This document shows positions 10,847 to 21,814 of a DNA stretch of 64,000 nucleotides, piece by piece; the stretch's first letter is position 1; each line of letters starts with the position of its first letter. The translations under genes were made by a program, and so were the position numbers. The stretch is from Ampelomyces quisqualis (Eukaryota > Ascomycota > Dothideomycetes > Pleosporales > Phaeosphaeriaceae), in assembly GCA_018398575.1 (NCBI GenBank), contig JAGTXZ010000021.1, positions 372,001-436,000 of the forward strand. Direction: 5' to 3'. Under the pieces are notes generated by a model that saw only the letters and a list, made by a program, of their open reading frames with translations, searched no databases and had not been told where the DNA came from.

Positions 10847-11507
10847 TTACTGGAAATCGCTTGCCTGCAGATTCCTCGTGATGCGCGGCAGCTTGACGAC
10901 CAGGCCATCGAGCGCCTTGCTCATGACGACCTGACACCCCAAGCGACTCGTCTCGGTCAAGCCAAAGGCCAGATCCAACATGTCGTTTTCGTCGTCGTCG
11001 GGGTCCTCCATTTTGTCGTAGTAGGCGTCGTCGGCGACGATGACGTGGCACGTCGAGCAGGCGCAGGAACCGCCGCACGCGCCCTCCATTTCGAGGTCGT
11101 GGGCCTGCGCGATGTCGAGCAGGTTGGCGCCGTCGGCGACGGTGAAGGTGTGGGATTGCAAGTCTTTGTCGATGAAGGTGATTGTGCGTCTGTGGGAGAG
11201 GTGAGCCGGGCTATAGGAGGGGGCAACGGGGTGGGGGGACGGACTCTTCGCCGGGCTTGGGCTTGTCGAGGTGGCCGTGGCGGGATGCGGGGGTTGAGGA
11301 GAAGGGGCGATTGTTCTGGAGGAAGGTGGATGGCGTGGGAAGGAGCGGTTGGGAGCATTGCGGGATTCGTCGCTTTGCGTGGTGCAGGCTTGGTGGGGGT
11401 GTGGCGGTGGAGTGGTTCGATCGACTTGGAAAGTTCAGCTGTGGTAGACTCGACGATGCAAAAGTGCCTGGCCGCCTGAACACGCTGGTGCAAGTGCGCG
11501 ACGCCAT
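10847..11507 (-). CDS. YAH1: Mitochondrial adrenodoxin-type [2Fe-2S] ferredoxin (YAH1)
   Basis: Matrix ferredoxin that passes electrons to iron-sulfur cluster assembly and heme A / ubiquinone synthesis. Exons 11507-11245 and 11189-10847 give 201 aa. The first exon is a Ser/Arg-rich mitochondrial presequence with the usual RHGHLDKPKPGEE linker. The second carries ITFIDKDLQSHTF and the cluster ligands CGGSCACSTC (Cx5Cx2C) plus a later Cys in LGCQVVM. The intron donor is GTCCGT rather than GTAAGT, but it is the only choice that keeps frame and family sequence. UGO1 is divergent across 181 bp. Confidence 0.92.
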
Positions 11508-11688
11508 GATGCGGGAAATCAAAGGAAAAGAATGTGCGGAAAGCAGTCCCGGGCCCCAGAGGAAAAGGCGGCTGTGGTTGCACGGGTGAGAGGTCAACGG
11601 TCCATGGGTGCGCGGACCTTGGGCTCGTATCTATCCTCGATCTATCCATGTTCTCTGCCTCCCAAACGCCCGCTCGCCGCCACCCACC
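11508..11688. promoter_or_regulatory. Divergent YAH1/UGO1 promoter
   Basis: 181 bp between two genes for mitochondrial proteins. No clear TATA box. Coordinated expression of the pair is an inference from arrangement. Confidence 0.5.
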
Positions 11689-13298
11689 ATGGCGACCTCA
11701 CGCGATGCGCCCAACCCGCTGCGCCCCTACTACATCCCGCCCTCGATTGGCCCGCCGCCCGACGTGCCCCAGAATCAGACTGCGGCGGCCGCGTCTGGTC
11801 CCCGCACGTCAAAACCAAGCTTGGGCAGCCAGGCACGCGACATGTTGAGCGACCTCGACTACGACTCGTACTTTCCGGACACCTCGCCCACGGTCGCCGG
11901 GCACGCGAAGCGGCTGCTCGACCAGGCGCTGTGGAACTACACGAGCGTCTTGTTGGCCCAGCCATTCGACGTCGCGAAGACACTCCTGCAAATACACGCG
12001 GCCGGCGGGCAGCTGCCGTCGCTCAGCACACTCACGGCGGAAGACTGGGGCAGCAGGAGCCGGCCGGACAGCTTCCACAGCGGCAAGTACCAAGACGTAC
12101 GTGTTGCATGTCCGGCACGTCACGTGAACGCAGCTAAGCTGGGCAGTATCCGTCTGAAGAGGACAGCGACGAAGACTCGCCAGGGTACTTCACCTCGACC
12201 GCACCGAAACACGCACAACCCGCCTGCGCCCCCCCTGCTGCGTCAGCACCGTCGCCCGCCAAACGCGCTCGCCAGCCCCGCAGCCGGTCTCGCTCAGAGA
12301 CGCCAACGCGCGCACCCCCACCAGCCCACCGCAAGCTCGACCTCCGCCGCCCAGACTCGCTGCTTGACGTCATTGCCCAGCTCTGGCAGAAGGAGTCGGC
12401 ATGGGGCGTGTGGAAGGGCACAAACGTCACCTTCATCTACAACTTCCTGCTCAAGACGACGGAGAGCTGGTTCCGAAGCGCCCTGTCCGCCATCCTCAAC
12501 GTCCCCGATCCTGGCCTCATCGCCTCGGCAAGCGGCATGGGCGGTCTCGACATAATAGACAGCCCCAACCCCATCATGTCGCTCGGCGTCGCAGTCGCCG
12601 CGACCGCCATTGCAGCCACTATCCTGGCACCCCTCGATCTCATCCGCACACGCCTCATCGTCACACCCATCTCCTCCTCCCCGCGCTCCATCTACCCGTG
12701 TCTCTCCCTCCTCCCTTCCTGGTCCGTCTCCCCACGTCTCTTCCCAGCAACGCTCCTCCACGCCTGCATACCCACATTGATGTCCTCATCCACCCCGCTC
12801 CTCCTCCGCTCCACCCTTAGCATCGACCCCATCCTCACGCCCACCACCTACTCCTTGGGCACATTCTTCTCCGCCGCCGCAGAACTCTTTGTGCGCCTTC
12901 CCCTCGAAACCGTCCTACGCCGGGGCCAAGTCGCCGTCCTACAGGACCACGAGAACGAAGGCTCAAACGCCGCGTATCGCGCGCCGCCTGCATCGTCGCG
13001 CCAAAAGAGCCCCGCGTACGATTCTGATGGTCAGAGCTTCAAAACCATTGTCGAACCAGGCCCGTACCGTGGCGTTCTGGGTTCCATGTGGTTCATTGCC
13101 CGCGAAGAGGGCATTTCCGTCTCCACGCCCGACGCAGCCAAAGCAGCGAGCGCAAAGGCCATGGGCTTTGAACGCCCGAGTCGCATGCGCAAGGGCCAGG
13201 GTCTGCATGGATTATGGAGGGGTTGGAGGGTGGGTGTGTGGGGGCTGGTGGGGATATGGGGTGCTGCTGCCATGGGCGGTGGCGGTGGGGAGTTTTGA
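11689..13298 (+). CDS. UGO1: Mitochondrial outer-membrane fusion protein UGO1 (carrier family)
   Basis: Degenerate mitochondrial-carrier protein of the outer membrane that bridges the fusion GTPases Fzo1 and Mgm1. Exons 11689-12096 and 12147-13298 around a 50-bp intron (GTACGT...GGCAG) give 519 aa. Carrier-like signatures are AQPFDVAKTLLQ (first half), WGVWKGTNVTFIYNFL, and LAPLDLIRTRLIV with the PxDxxRxR pattern. An S/P/R-rich disordered insert (about residues 137-205) breaks the first repeat. The last helix ends in a Gly run. The start ATG lies in a good context (CACCATGG). Identity rests on this combination; a distant carrier relative cannot be fully excluded. Confidence 0.85.
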
Positions 13299-13947
<649 letters not shown>

Positions 13948-16000
13948 TTAGATGATGTTAATCGCGTACCCGTAGTCAGGGTCGAAGAAGGCGTTGGGCA
14001 GATTGGGTGTCTTTCTTGCGTGCAGTTGTCTTGCTAGGAAGTGTTGTGCGTGCTGGTCGCTTGCTTCTTCCGAGGGCGATCGGGCGTAGAGTATGGGGCT
14101 GGGTGGGGAGTGCACGCACGCCATGCCTGCGCGGGCGAATTGGTTTTGGGGGCCGGAAGTGCGCTGGAGTAAGAGGCCGTAGGCTTCGTGGTAGCGAGTG
14201 GGCGTGTCGGGGTAGGCAAGCATGTAAAGGCAGATCCAAACGAGCGGCAGGTTATTTGCAGCCTGGTCTTGAGTGACGTCGAGCCGGACCCTAGCTGTTA
14301 TTTGACCGTCCTTGTTAGATAATTCGTGGTTTCGGTGGACGGTGACTTGTTCGAGAGGGCCGGCGAGGGATACGTGACCGGCTTTGGCCTGGCCGAAAGT
14401 GTCGGGTCCTGCGTATTCGACGTGGATTTCTAAGATGAGCGCAGTCGCATGATGGCGCATGTCCGAAGCTAGCTTTTCTTCCCACGTAGGACATGACCAG
14501 ATGGGCCCATTCACCGACGCCCACGACCAAGTCGGGGCGACATATTCATCTGGTCGGCAGCATTGTACCTCCTCGTTCGCAAGATTGTTCTCCGGCGACA
14601 CCATCCATGAAAGATGGTATAGAAAGTCTTCTTCCCAGAGGCCGACAATATATCTGTCTTTGAGCGTGTTCTGCATGACTCTAGCCATACCACTAAACGC
14701 GACAAGCTTATCCTTTGCAAATGTCAAGTTACCGCGGGAGTAATACAAGACCATCTGGTTCCAAGCACTCGCAATCTGAGTCACTGTGCTAGATCTCGAG
14801 CAATGCGCAGCGAGCCTCATGTTTTTGGCATATTTCGTCATGCTCGTGATTTCCGAAGCAACCCCCATCCTGCATTCCCAGTAGATCTGGTTATGACAAA
14901 AATGTAGCATGCGAGGACATAGCCATCTTTCCTGCACTACCCATGCTCTTTTCATCAGAGGTTGCATCTCTAGATCCTCCCACGGGTACTCCGGTACTAG
15001 CTGAAAAGCCTGGCCGTCAATTTTCAAGGCTCCAGGTAGAAGAAGTTCTGGTCGTCTAGGAAAGAACAGGCCTCCGTGGCTATCGGGTGATGCCGTGGCT
15101 CCAATATTGCATAGGGAGTTCTGATAGATGCGTGCCATGGCCGATGACTCTGTTATCCAGTCCTCTGCATCCTCTTGTATGATAGTCAGGGAATCGATCC
15201 ATATGTATCTCACTTGAAGATAATCTGCCACTGTTGCAGCATCCTGGAAAGTCTTGGGTAGGTCTGCGAGCCATATACCTCGTCTGAACCGAGAATACGA
15301 GCCCCTCGTAAGCTTCGATACTGTCGCATTTCCCCAACAGTGGCTAAGAGTGATGTAAGGTCTTGTTGGAAGCGCATACCGTGTCTCGATTAGCTTGAGG
15401 AAACCACATGCGAAATGAGCACTCGCGTCACCCAAGTCCAAGAGGCGTGTAGGGTACCAGTCGGGCTGTTTTCTAGTCGGGCATTCGTTATGGGACTCGA
15501 AGCAAATCTTCAGCCATTTGGATACTTGTTTCCCACACGAAGCTATGTGTGTATCGAAGCTGAGGGGTGGGGTTTCCTGCGGGGTTACACCTTTCTTAAG
15601 CACGAAGCGTTCCAACTGCCGGGCACCTTGGAAATCAGACGCTTCGGCAATATCAAGATCACCTTTCGGAACTTGGAAGATTATGTCCTGATTTGCAGGT
15701 CCATGAAATTTGACAGCGACTGGTAGCTCGCAGAACTCTCCGGTGAGATTCTGCAATACGTCGAAGAAGTCTGACGGGCGACTCCTCGTTCTCCATCGTG
15801 CAAGTATACGGGCGCGAATGTAGCATATTCTGCCACCGAAACACGTGTATCTTCGTTCTTTTCCAACTATTTTCGTTAGGATATGCAAGGCAAATGCATA
15901 GTTACGAAGCGCACAGTCTGGGGAGTAATTTACAGAGATACGGTTTGGACCTCGACGCCCAGATGTCTTCCAAAAAAGACTGACATGAATCGCAGAGCAT
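13948..16000 (-). CDS. HET-domain (heterokaryon incompatibility) protein
   Basis: Filamentous-fungal HET-domain protein; family members trigger cell death on contact with a genetically different strain. Two exons, 16000-15934 and 15866-13948, joined by a 67-bp intron with branch point CTAAC, give 661 aa. The HET core lies about residues 190-330: PYITLSHCWGNATVSKLT, LPKTFQDAATVADYL, and YIWIDSLTIIQEDAEDW, then MARIYQNSLCNIGATAS. The usual Cys in IDSLCIIQ is Thr here. The N-terminal exon (MLCDSCQSF) fits the Cys-pair start of many HET proteins; without it the first ATG would be at 15888. The C-terminal 300 residues match no domain I recognise. No linked partner gene (such as het-s or NLR type) is seen. 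Confidence 0.85.
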
Positions 16001-16445
16001 GGTGAGGTTCTGTCAATTTTTCCTTGTATAATTATTGTAAGGGAGATTAGTTACTCGGGACGAAAGGTAAAGACAGCCCCGCGTTGCTGCCTAATCCGCA
16101 TGGCTGAAGCAGGGTTCATGAAGAAGAAGATGAAATGGATCATTGCTCGAGCGCGAAGTATGAACACTGCTTTCAGGAGCCATTTAGGCGTTATGATAGT
16201 GATGTGGAGACATGAATTCATCTTGCGTACTGGCTATCTAGTCCCACATTCATCGAGTCATGCCTGACGCCAGAGCGGAACCCTTCCGTCCACGAGTCAC
16301 TCTTGCTGTCCACCACGCAACCCCTCAACTCCTTGAAACATAAATTTTACGAATCTAAAAGCTTCATGTTGACGCGCAGATGCTCTCCATGGAAATATGG
16401 CAGGAAAGTGTCGCGGTAAGGTAGTTGTTCAGGCCTAACGATCAA
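16001..16445. other. Intergenic, nothing recognised
   Basis: 445 bp between the HET gene start and the P450 stop. Contains the HET promoter. No ORF or repeat supported. Confidence 0.5.
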
Positions 16446-18184
16446 TCAGCACAACATCACGCGGAGCGGAACAGCAACTTGATGAACATACATTTCTCCT
16501 GCAAGAGATATGTCAAACTTGCGAAACACGTGAGCAAAACCAAGGCGTAATTCTGCCCACGCAAGGCTGCGTCACACTCGTTAGCATCAATCCTGGAGAA
16601 CTTCAAGGTACAGCGCACTTACTTGATACCTAGACATGCACGCGGACCGCGCGAGAAGGCGACTAACCAGTTGTCTAGATCATTTGATTCGAGCCAGCGC
16701 TCTGGCTTGAATTGATTGGGCTCGGGGAAGATGTCGGCGTTGTAGTGGACAAATGTGCTGCCACACGAAACAATTGTCTGGCGCTCGGTTAGTGACACCT
16801 GTAGGAGAGGGTTCAGATGAACATACGCCTGGCGGGGTAAAAACCCCAGCGATGGTAGCACCATTACGAGGTACGATGCGCAACAAGCCCGATACCACAC
16901 CTGACGACAGTCGCAGAGACTCCTTGATGACGGCGTTCAAGTATGGTAGTCCTTCAAGATCACGAAGCCTTGGTTCACGCTCGTTTAATACTGGCCAGGC
17001 TTCTAAAAGCTCTGTCTTGAGCTTATGCATTTTTTCAGGGTGCTGGAGAAGGCGATGTGTGCCGACCATGAGTGTGTTACCGACGGTGTCGGCGCCAGCG
17101 AACATGAGCGCCTGCGCTTCTTCATAGAGACTGTCAGGCGAAGGTACGGTTTTATCACGGTAGGCTTTGGCATCCATGAGGCGGTGATAGATGGTGTTGT
17201 TGTGAGGAAGTTGCTTGAGCTTTTCTGGGTCATCGCAGAGGCCGTTGATCTGACGACGAAGCAACTGTCAAACATTAGAGCGCCATTCCAGGTCAATGGC
17301 ATACAGATGCGTACCTCTTGCAAGTCGACAAGCCCCGCCGTTTCCGGACTAAGCATCCTTGATAGTGCTGGTGGGCACTTCAAGATCATGTTCTTGTACA
17401 AGTCGGAATACTTGAAGCGGATGAAGATGGGCGACGATGCATCCATGGCCACGACAATTGGAGCCTTAAAGTCAGGTGCATCGACAGCATGTATTGGTTT
17501 GCCAAAGCACAGAGTCATGATCATGTCCATGGCCATACACTTGAAGGCAAAGTGCAGGTCTACGCCGCCGGCTTTACTTTGTCGTGCAAAAGCCGCGCAG
17601 AGTTCGTTGGTCAACTGGACACACAAGCCCTCGGAGCCCTCGATTGCGGCCTGCGAGAATGAGCGGCTCAACACATCCCTGCGGTTCCTGGCCTCAGCAT
17701 AGGTGAGGAAGCCGAAGCTCGACCTGTCCTCGTTGAAGCTCTTGTACAGACGAGCTTCCTTGTCCCATCGATTTTTGTTCCTGTAGATGTCATGGTAGGC
17801 TGTGGGATTGGCGAAATGCAGCTTTACGGCGCAGTCAGTTGTTGTACCAGACGGCTGGGTCGTAGCAAGGGTGTGTGTGTGGTATTACCTCATTGGGCCC
17901 GACACGGACAACAGGGCCTTTCCCATCAGTCACGCGTCTGTACCGTGAATCTCGCGGCACTCACCGTATTGGGCATGTAATTCAGCAAGCACATGGCAGA
18001 AAGAGCGATGCTGGATGCATTCCACATAGGCTTTCCAATAGAGCGTTGCGCGAGCTACGGGCGGGCCTGGGAACTTGGCCAGCGGATGGAAGAGGACATT
18101 GTAGACGGTCGTGTAGAGGGCGTACGCCACGACCGTCGCACACGCGGCTGCCAGCAGCGCCGCCAAGGTGCCTGAGTCGTGCAT
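16446..18184 (-). CDS. Cytochrome P450 monooxygenase
   Basis: Heme-thiolate monooxygenase, likely ER-anchored. Six exons: 18184-17965, 17917-17889, 17821-17315, 17264-16827, 16777-16623 and 16566-16446 (introns 47, 67, 50, 49, 56 bp; the second exon is only 29 bp). They give an intact 489-aa protein. In order: an N-terminal membrane helix (LAALLAAACATVVAYALY), a proline-rich hinge (KFPGPP), the I-helix AGADTVGNT, ExxR as ESLR, the PERW motif, and the heme loop FSRGPRACLGI with the Cys ligand. The short C-terminal exon continues with NLAWAELRLGF. It shares a 273-bp divergent promoter with the LaeA-like methyltransferase. Substrate is unknown; the CYP family cannot be assigned by eye. Confidence 0.92.
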
Positions 18185-18457
18185 GGTAGACGATGCAGAA
18201 AAATGGGGCCTCTTGTTGTTGCAGGACCAAGGGTGAAGTCCCGCGCCGGGGGCTCGGCGCTACTCAGCCAAGCGGAGCCTCCCTGCGGCGGCACTGGTGC
18301 CGTGTCACGTGTGGCGATGCTGGCCCCGTCGATCCGCCATGTGGGCAATGCATGGGGAACGGGCCTAGGGCCACGCTGGGCGGCCTAGGCCGTCACATGC
18401 TATCCGACCGCTCCACTGACACCCCGACACTGACAGCGATTGTTGACTCCTGGCACA
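18185..18457. promoter_or_regulatory. Divergent P450/methyltransferase promoter
   Basis: 273 bp between the two start codons. It contains a CACGTG palindrome at 18306-18311, a binding site type for bHLH regulators, inside a 19-bp motif also found at 13823-13841. Co-regulation of the pair is inferred. Confidence 0.5.
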
Positions 18458-19953
18458 ATGGCTGACATTGAGGCGCAAATCGCCATCGTACGACATGCCC
18501 ACTGCGCGCCCCGGCGCATGCGCATCGCTAACCACGCACCTGCCAGGACTCGGACGAGACCGACTCCGCCTTTGGGGACACGGCTTCGTAACTGCCTCGA
18601 CACCACCCCGCAAGGCTCGCGCTGACCCGACTGAAGAGACACAACGTCGCTGAAGTCGGCCATTCTCAACTACAAGTACCGCAACGGCCGACGATACCAT
18701 GCCTACAAGGAGGGCAGCTATTGTTAGTTGCCCGCGCCGCATCGGTCGACATGGTTGCTAAGCGATCGCAGGGGGTCCCAATGACGAAATGCAGGCAGAC
18801 CAGCTAGATATCACGTAGGTCTTGCGAGCTATGTAACCAAAACATGCTGACGATTAGTCACCACATCTTCCTGCTGCTGCTTGATGGCGAGCTGTACCTG
18901 GCACCCATCACGGAAAACCCCTTGGTGTGTTTGCAATGTGTGCTTGCCGACTAGTGCTAACGGGAATTTGCTGTAGCACGTCTTGGATCTAGGAGCTGGC
19001 ACAGGTAAGCTAAACAAGCAAGCAATACGGCCCAGGCAACGAACGAGCTGACTGGTTAGGAATCTGGGCCATGTTAGTCTCTCGTGTACAAGTGCGACCT
19101 ACTCAATTAATCCATCGACAGCGACTTTGCAGACAGATTCCCATCAGCCGAAGTGAGCGCACCAGGCAACCGAGGCACCATCCAGTTAACAGGCCTAGGT
19201 ACTTGGGACGGATCTGAGCCCCACACAACCATCACTTGTGCCGCCCAACCTCCATTTTGAGGTCGACGATTTCACCGAACCGTGGCTATTCCGCAAGGAA
19301 AGCTTCGACTTCATCCACGCACGAACTTTGTACGGTTGCGTTGCCGACTGGTCAGCCTTCTACAAAGAGGCTCTCGAGTAGGTGAAAACACATGTTCAAA
19401 AAACAAATGACTCTACTAACTGCCTCAGCCATCTCCAACCAGGCGGCTACTTCGAGCAGCTAGAGCTCTCCGTCGTTCCCAAATCCGACGACGGCACCGT
19501 CCTACCCGGATCCATAATGGAACAATGGGGCAAAATATCATTGGAACTCGGTGAACTCTTCGGCAAATCTCTAAACACAGTCGACGAATCCAAAGCTGGT
19601 CTTGAAGCAGCTGGCTTCATCAATGTCGTTGAGCATCGCTGGAAGTTACCAATCGGCAGCTGGCCAGTCGATAAGCGCTTCAAGGAGATTGGCCAGTACA
19701 ATCGGATAAGTTGGGAGCAAGGCATTGAGGGGTGGTGCATGTATTTGCTCACGACGCTGATGAAGTGGAGTGTTGAGGAGGTGCAGGTATATCTTGCGAA
19801 AGTGAGGCAGGCGTTGAGGGATCGCAGGATTCATGCCTACCAGGAAGTGTAAGTGGTGGTTGTTTATGAAAATGATTCGCAGCTGACGACTTTGATAGAT
19901 CATTGGTTTATGGGCAGAAACCGCCTCGACCAAAAACTGATAATGATGGATGA
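18458..19953 (+). CDS. LaeA-like SAM-dependent methyltransferase
   Basis: Class I methyltransferase of the type found in LaeA-like regulators and secondary-metabolite tailoring enzymes. Eleven exons encode 330 aa: 18458-18487, 18547-18587, 18637-18722, 18772-18814, 18858-18924, 18977-19004, 19060-19072, 19122-19152, 19199-19377, 19429-19848, 19899-19953. Every junction preserves frame. Motif I is VLDLGAGTGIWAIDF; upstream YKYRNGRRYHAYKEGSY and HHIFLLLLDGELYLAPI, and downstream FDFIHARTLYGCVADW and HLQPGGYFEQLE, fit the family. One exon is 13 bp and another 28 bp. An apparent stop after DTAS at 18587 is removed by a 49-bp intron (GTAACT...TGAAG). It could be a global regulator or a tailoring enzyme; the linked P450 leans to the latter. 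Confidence 0.9.
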
Positions 19954-20748
19954 GATGTAGATGCTGTTCTTTCAATATGTCTTCAACTCACTCTGCTGCG
20001 CTCGGACTGTTTCCCATATGCGACTGTCAAATTCCTTTTCCAAAGGCTCCGTCAAAGTGCTTGCAAAATCCTGTCGTCCTTGTCAATATTTGGGCTCATT
20101 AGATTGAGGTAAATAGATCTATCGAATCATCCTGCAACAAAGTTGGGTTTAGTTTAGCTCAACAGTCAGCGGGGCTAACTTTCGCTTCCGGACTTGTCAT
20201 TGGCTGACAAGCGAGGGCATACAAGCATACACAAGAACATCGAAGTGAATATCAACTTCTTGACCGGTCACCTCCACACAGCTGCGGCTCGTGCATGCGC
20301 AACATGCAATGCTATGCGATTCTGCGTAGTTCGGCGTCTAGTAAGCGACTTGACACTTTTACTCGGAAACCGCCCTTCACTTCTCGACCGGTGCAGGCTG
20401 GACACGCCCTACTACAGTTCGTAGCATGCATGCAAATTCTTGACTGGTAGTTTTCGATGATACCTATGTGCAGTCCAAACCACCCATGAGTTTGCAATCG
20501 ACTCTTCACCTTGACAGTTACCAAATTACGAAACTTTTCTACCTCAACCTGTCCATCGTGTCGAATGCATCTGCCGGAAAGGAAGTTACCCAGGCTATCG
20601 CCAATACTAGCACTGCCGACCTCAATCGTATCCACGATGCCGCCAACTCCTCGAAGGAAGAGCGCGAGCAGAAGGACAAAGAAGAAGCTGCTGTTTGTGT
20701 CTTCCCTTTGCTATATAGAGTTGACATGCACTGAAACTATCAAACTTG
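19954..20748. other. Intergenic, nothing recognised
   Basis: About 800 bp between the methyltransferase and the APH relic. Short ORFs only; none resembles a family I know. The 3' end of the APH relic may extend into the right part in a form too decayed to read. Confidence 0.5.
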
Positions 20749-21073
20749 CTAAGCCGAGGTCGCCGCAAATGGTATTGTAGATCTATCGCGGATGAGATTG
20801 ATGATAGCAATCTCCATAGCAACCTTCTCATCCGCGTAGCTACCATGGACCTTACCGACGCGTGGGAACCGAAGCAGCCAGGCAGTGCCATCGTCAAAGA
20901 TGAACTTGAACATGATGAAGTTTGTTGTGCTCGACCTTGCATGGTAGGCAGCGGTGATGGAAGCCATACACCCACGCGCAAAGGCGGCCGCTGCGGTAAC
21001 TTTTATTTAGACAGTCCTCCCATAAATCAACCTGGATGATTTGCGCGAGTTCTATACGCTCATCGGTTTCCAT
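20749..21073 (-). pseudogene. N-terminal fragment of an APH-like phosphotransferase
   Basis: From ATG at 21073 the sequence reads METDERIELAQIIQ and LWEDCLNK. It then needs a one-base correction at the A-run 21001-21004 to continue as VTAAAAFARGCMASITAAY, FIMFKFIFDDGT, WLLRFPRVGKVHGSYADEKV and AIINLIRDRSTIP. This is the N-lobe of fungal APH-fold kinases. After STIP the family sequence stops and the frame closes at 20749. The C-lobe with the HxDxxxxN catalytic loop is absent. So it is a frameshifted, truncated copy, of a different subfamily from the one at the left edge. Confidence 0.72.
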
Positions 21074-21814
21074 GATAAGTACTGCACGATGTGGGTGGGA
21101 AGTAAGTAGAGATAAGGTTGCAACCACTTTGCCGCCCTAAAACGCTTGGCAGAAGACAGCAATGAGATGGGATAGATAGTTATTTTAGGTTTTAGGAGAA
21201 GTGGAACGTGGATGGATGGAATGCATTACCCCGCACTAGTTTTTGCGCTCCAATAATGATTGCTGATCTGTCAAATCCTCCCCGGTGAGAAGCGGCGAAG
21301 CTCAGCTCGGTCCACGAGTGTTTCCTTTATGCCTACCGTATTGTTGGTGTTGCTTTGCACGTCAGACCACAATCAAGGGACGTGTTGAGTTGGGAACAGG
21401 TAACAGGGTTGTCACTACCTCGGGAGTTGTGTTTATTTTCCAGCGAGGCGTTGTAGAGAATTGGATTCCTGAAAATGTGTCATATTGAAACACGCCCTGT
21501 TGATTCCTGTTAGATTCTCATTCTCTAGCGTTCGGAAGCCTTGTGTGTACATTTCTACATCAAGATTCGAAGATCATTGCCACGGTACCATAATCCTTGG
21601 GAGTCGATCAAATCTTGACCACCATACTGTAAATCGAAAGAGCAAGCGAAAACGTAGAATCAAAGTGTAGAGAACATTGATTGAAACTTGGTGGAGAGGA
21701 GTATGTGCTAGTGTTAACCAACAATTGGAGAGAATCCAAGACCAACGCTAACCAATAACATCATTCGTATCATCAAGTGTCCCACTGTGGTTACAACATT
21801 GATATTTCGCTCGG
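21074..21814. other. Intergenic, nothing recognised
   Basis: About 740 bp with no supported gene. Moderately AT-rich; holds the 3' region of the 549-aa gene. Confidence 0.5.

Noticed and set aside
18547..18670. Frameshift or nonsense mutation in the LaeA-like methyltransferase
   Set aside because: The apparent TAA after DTAS is the start of a 49-bp intron (GTAACT, branch CTGAC, acceptor AAG) that keeps the frame.
13948..19953. A full secondary-metabolite cluster around the P450/methyltransferase pair
   Set aside because: No polyketide synthase, peptide synthetase, terpene cyclase, transporter or cluster regulator is present within the window.
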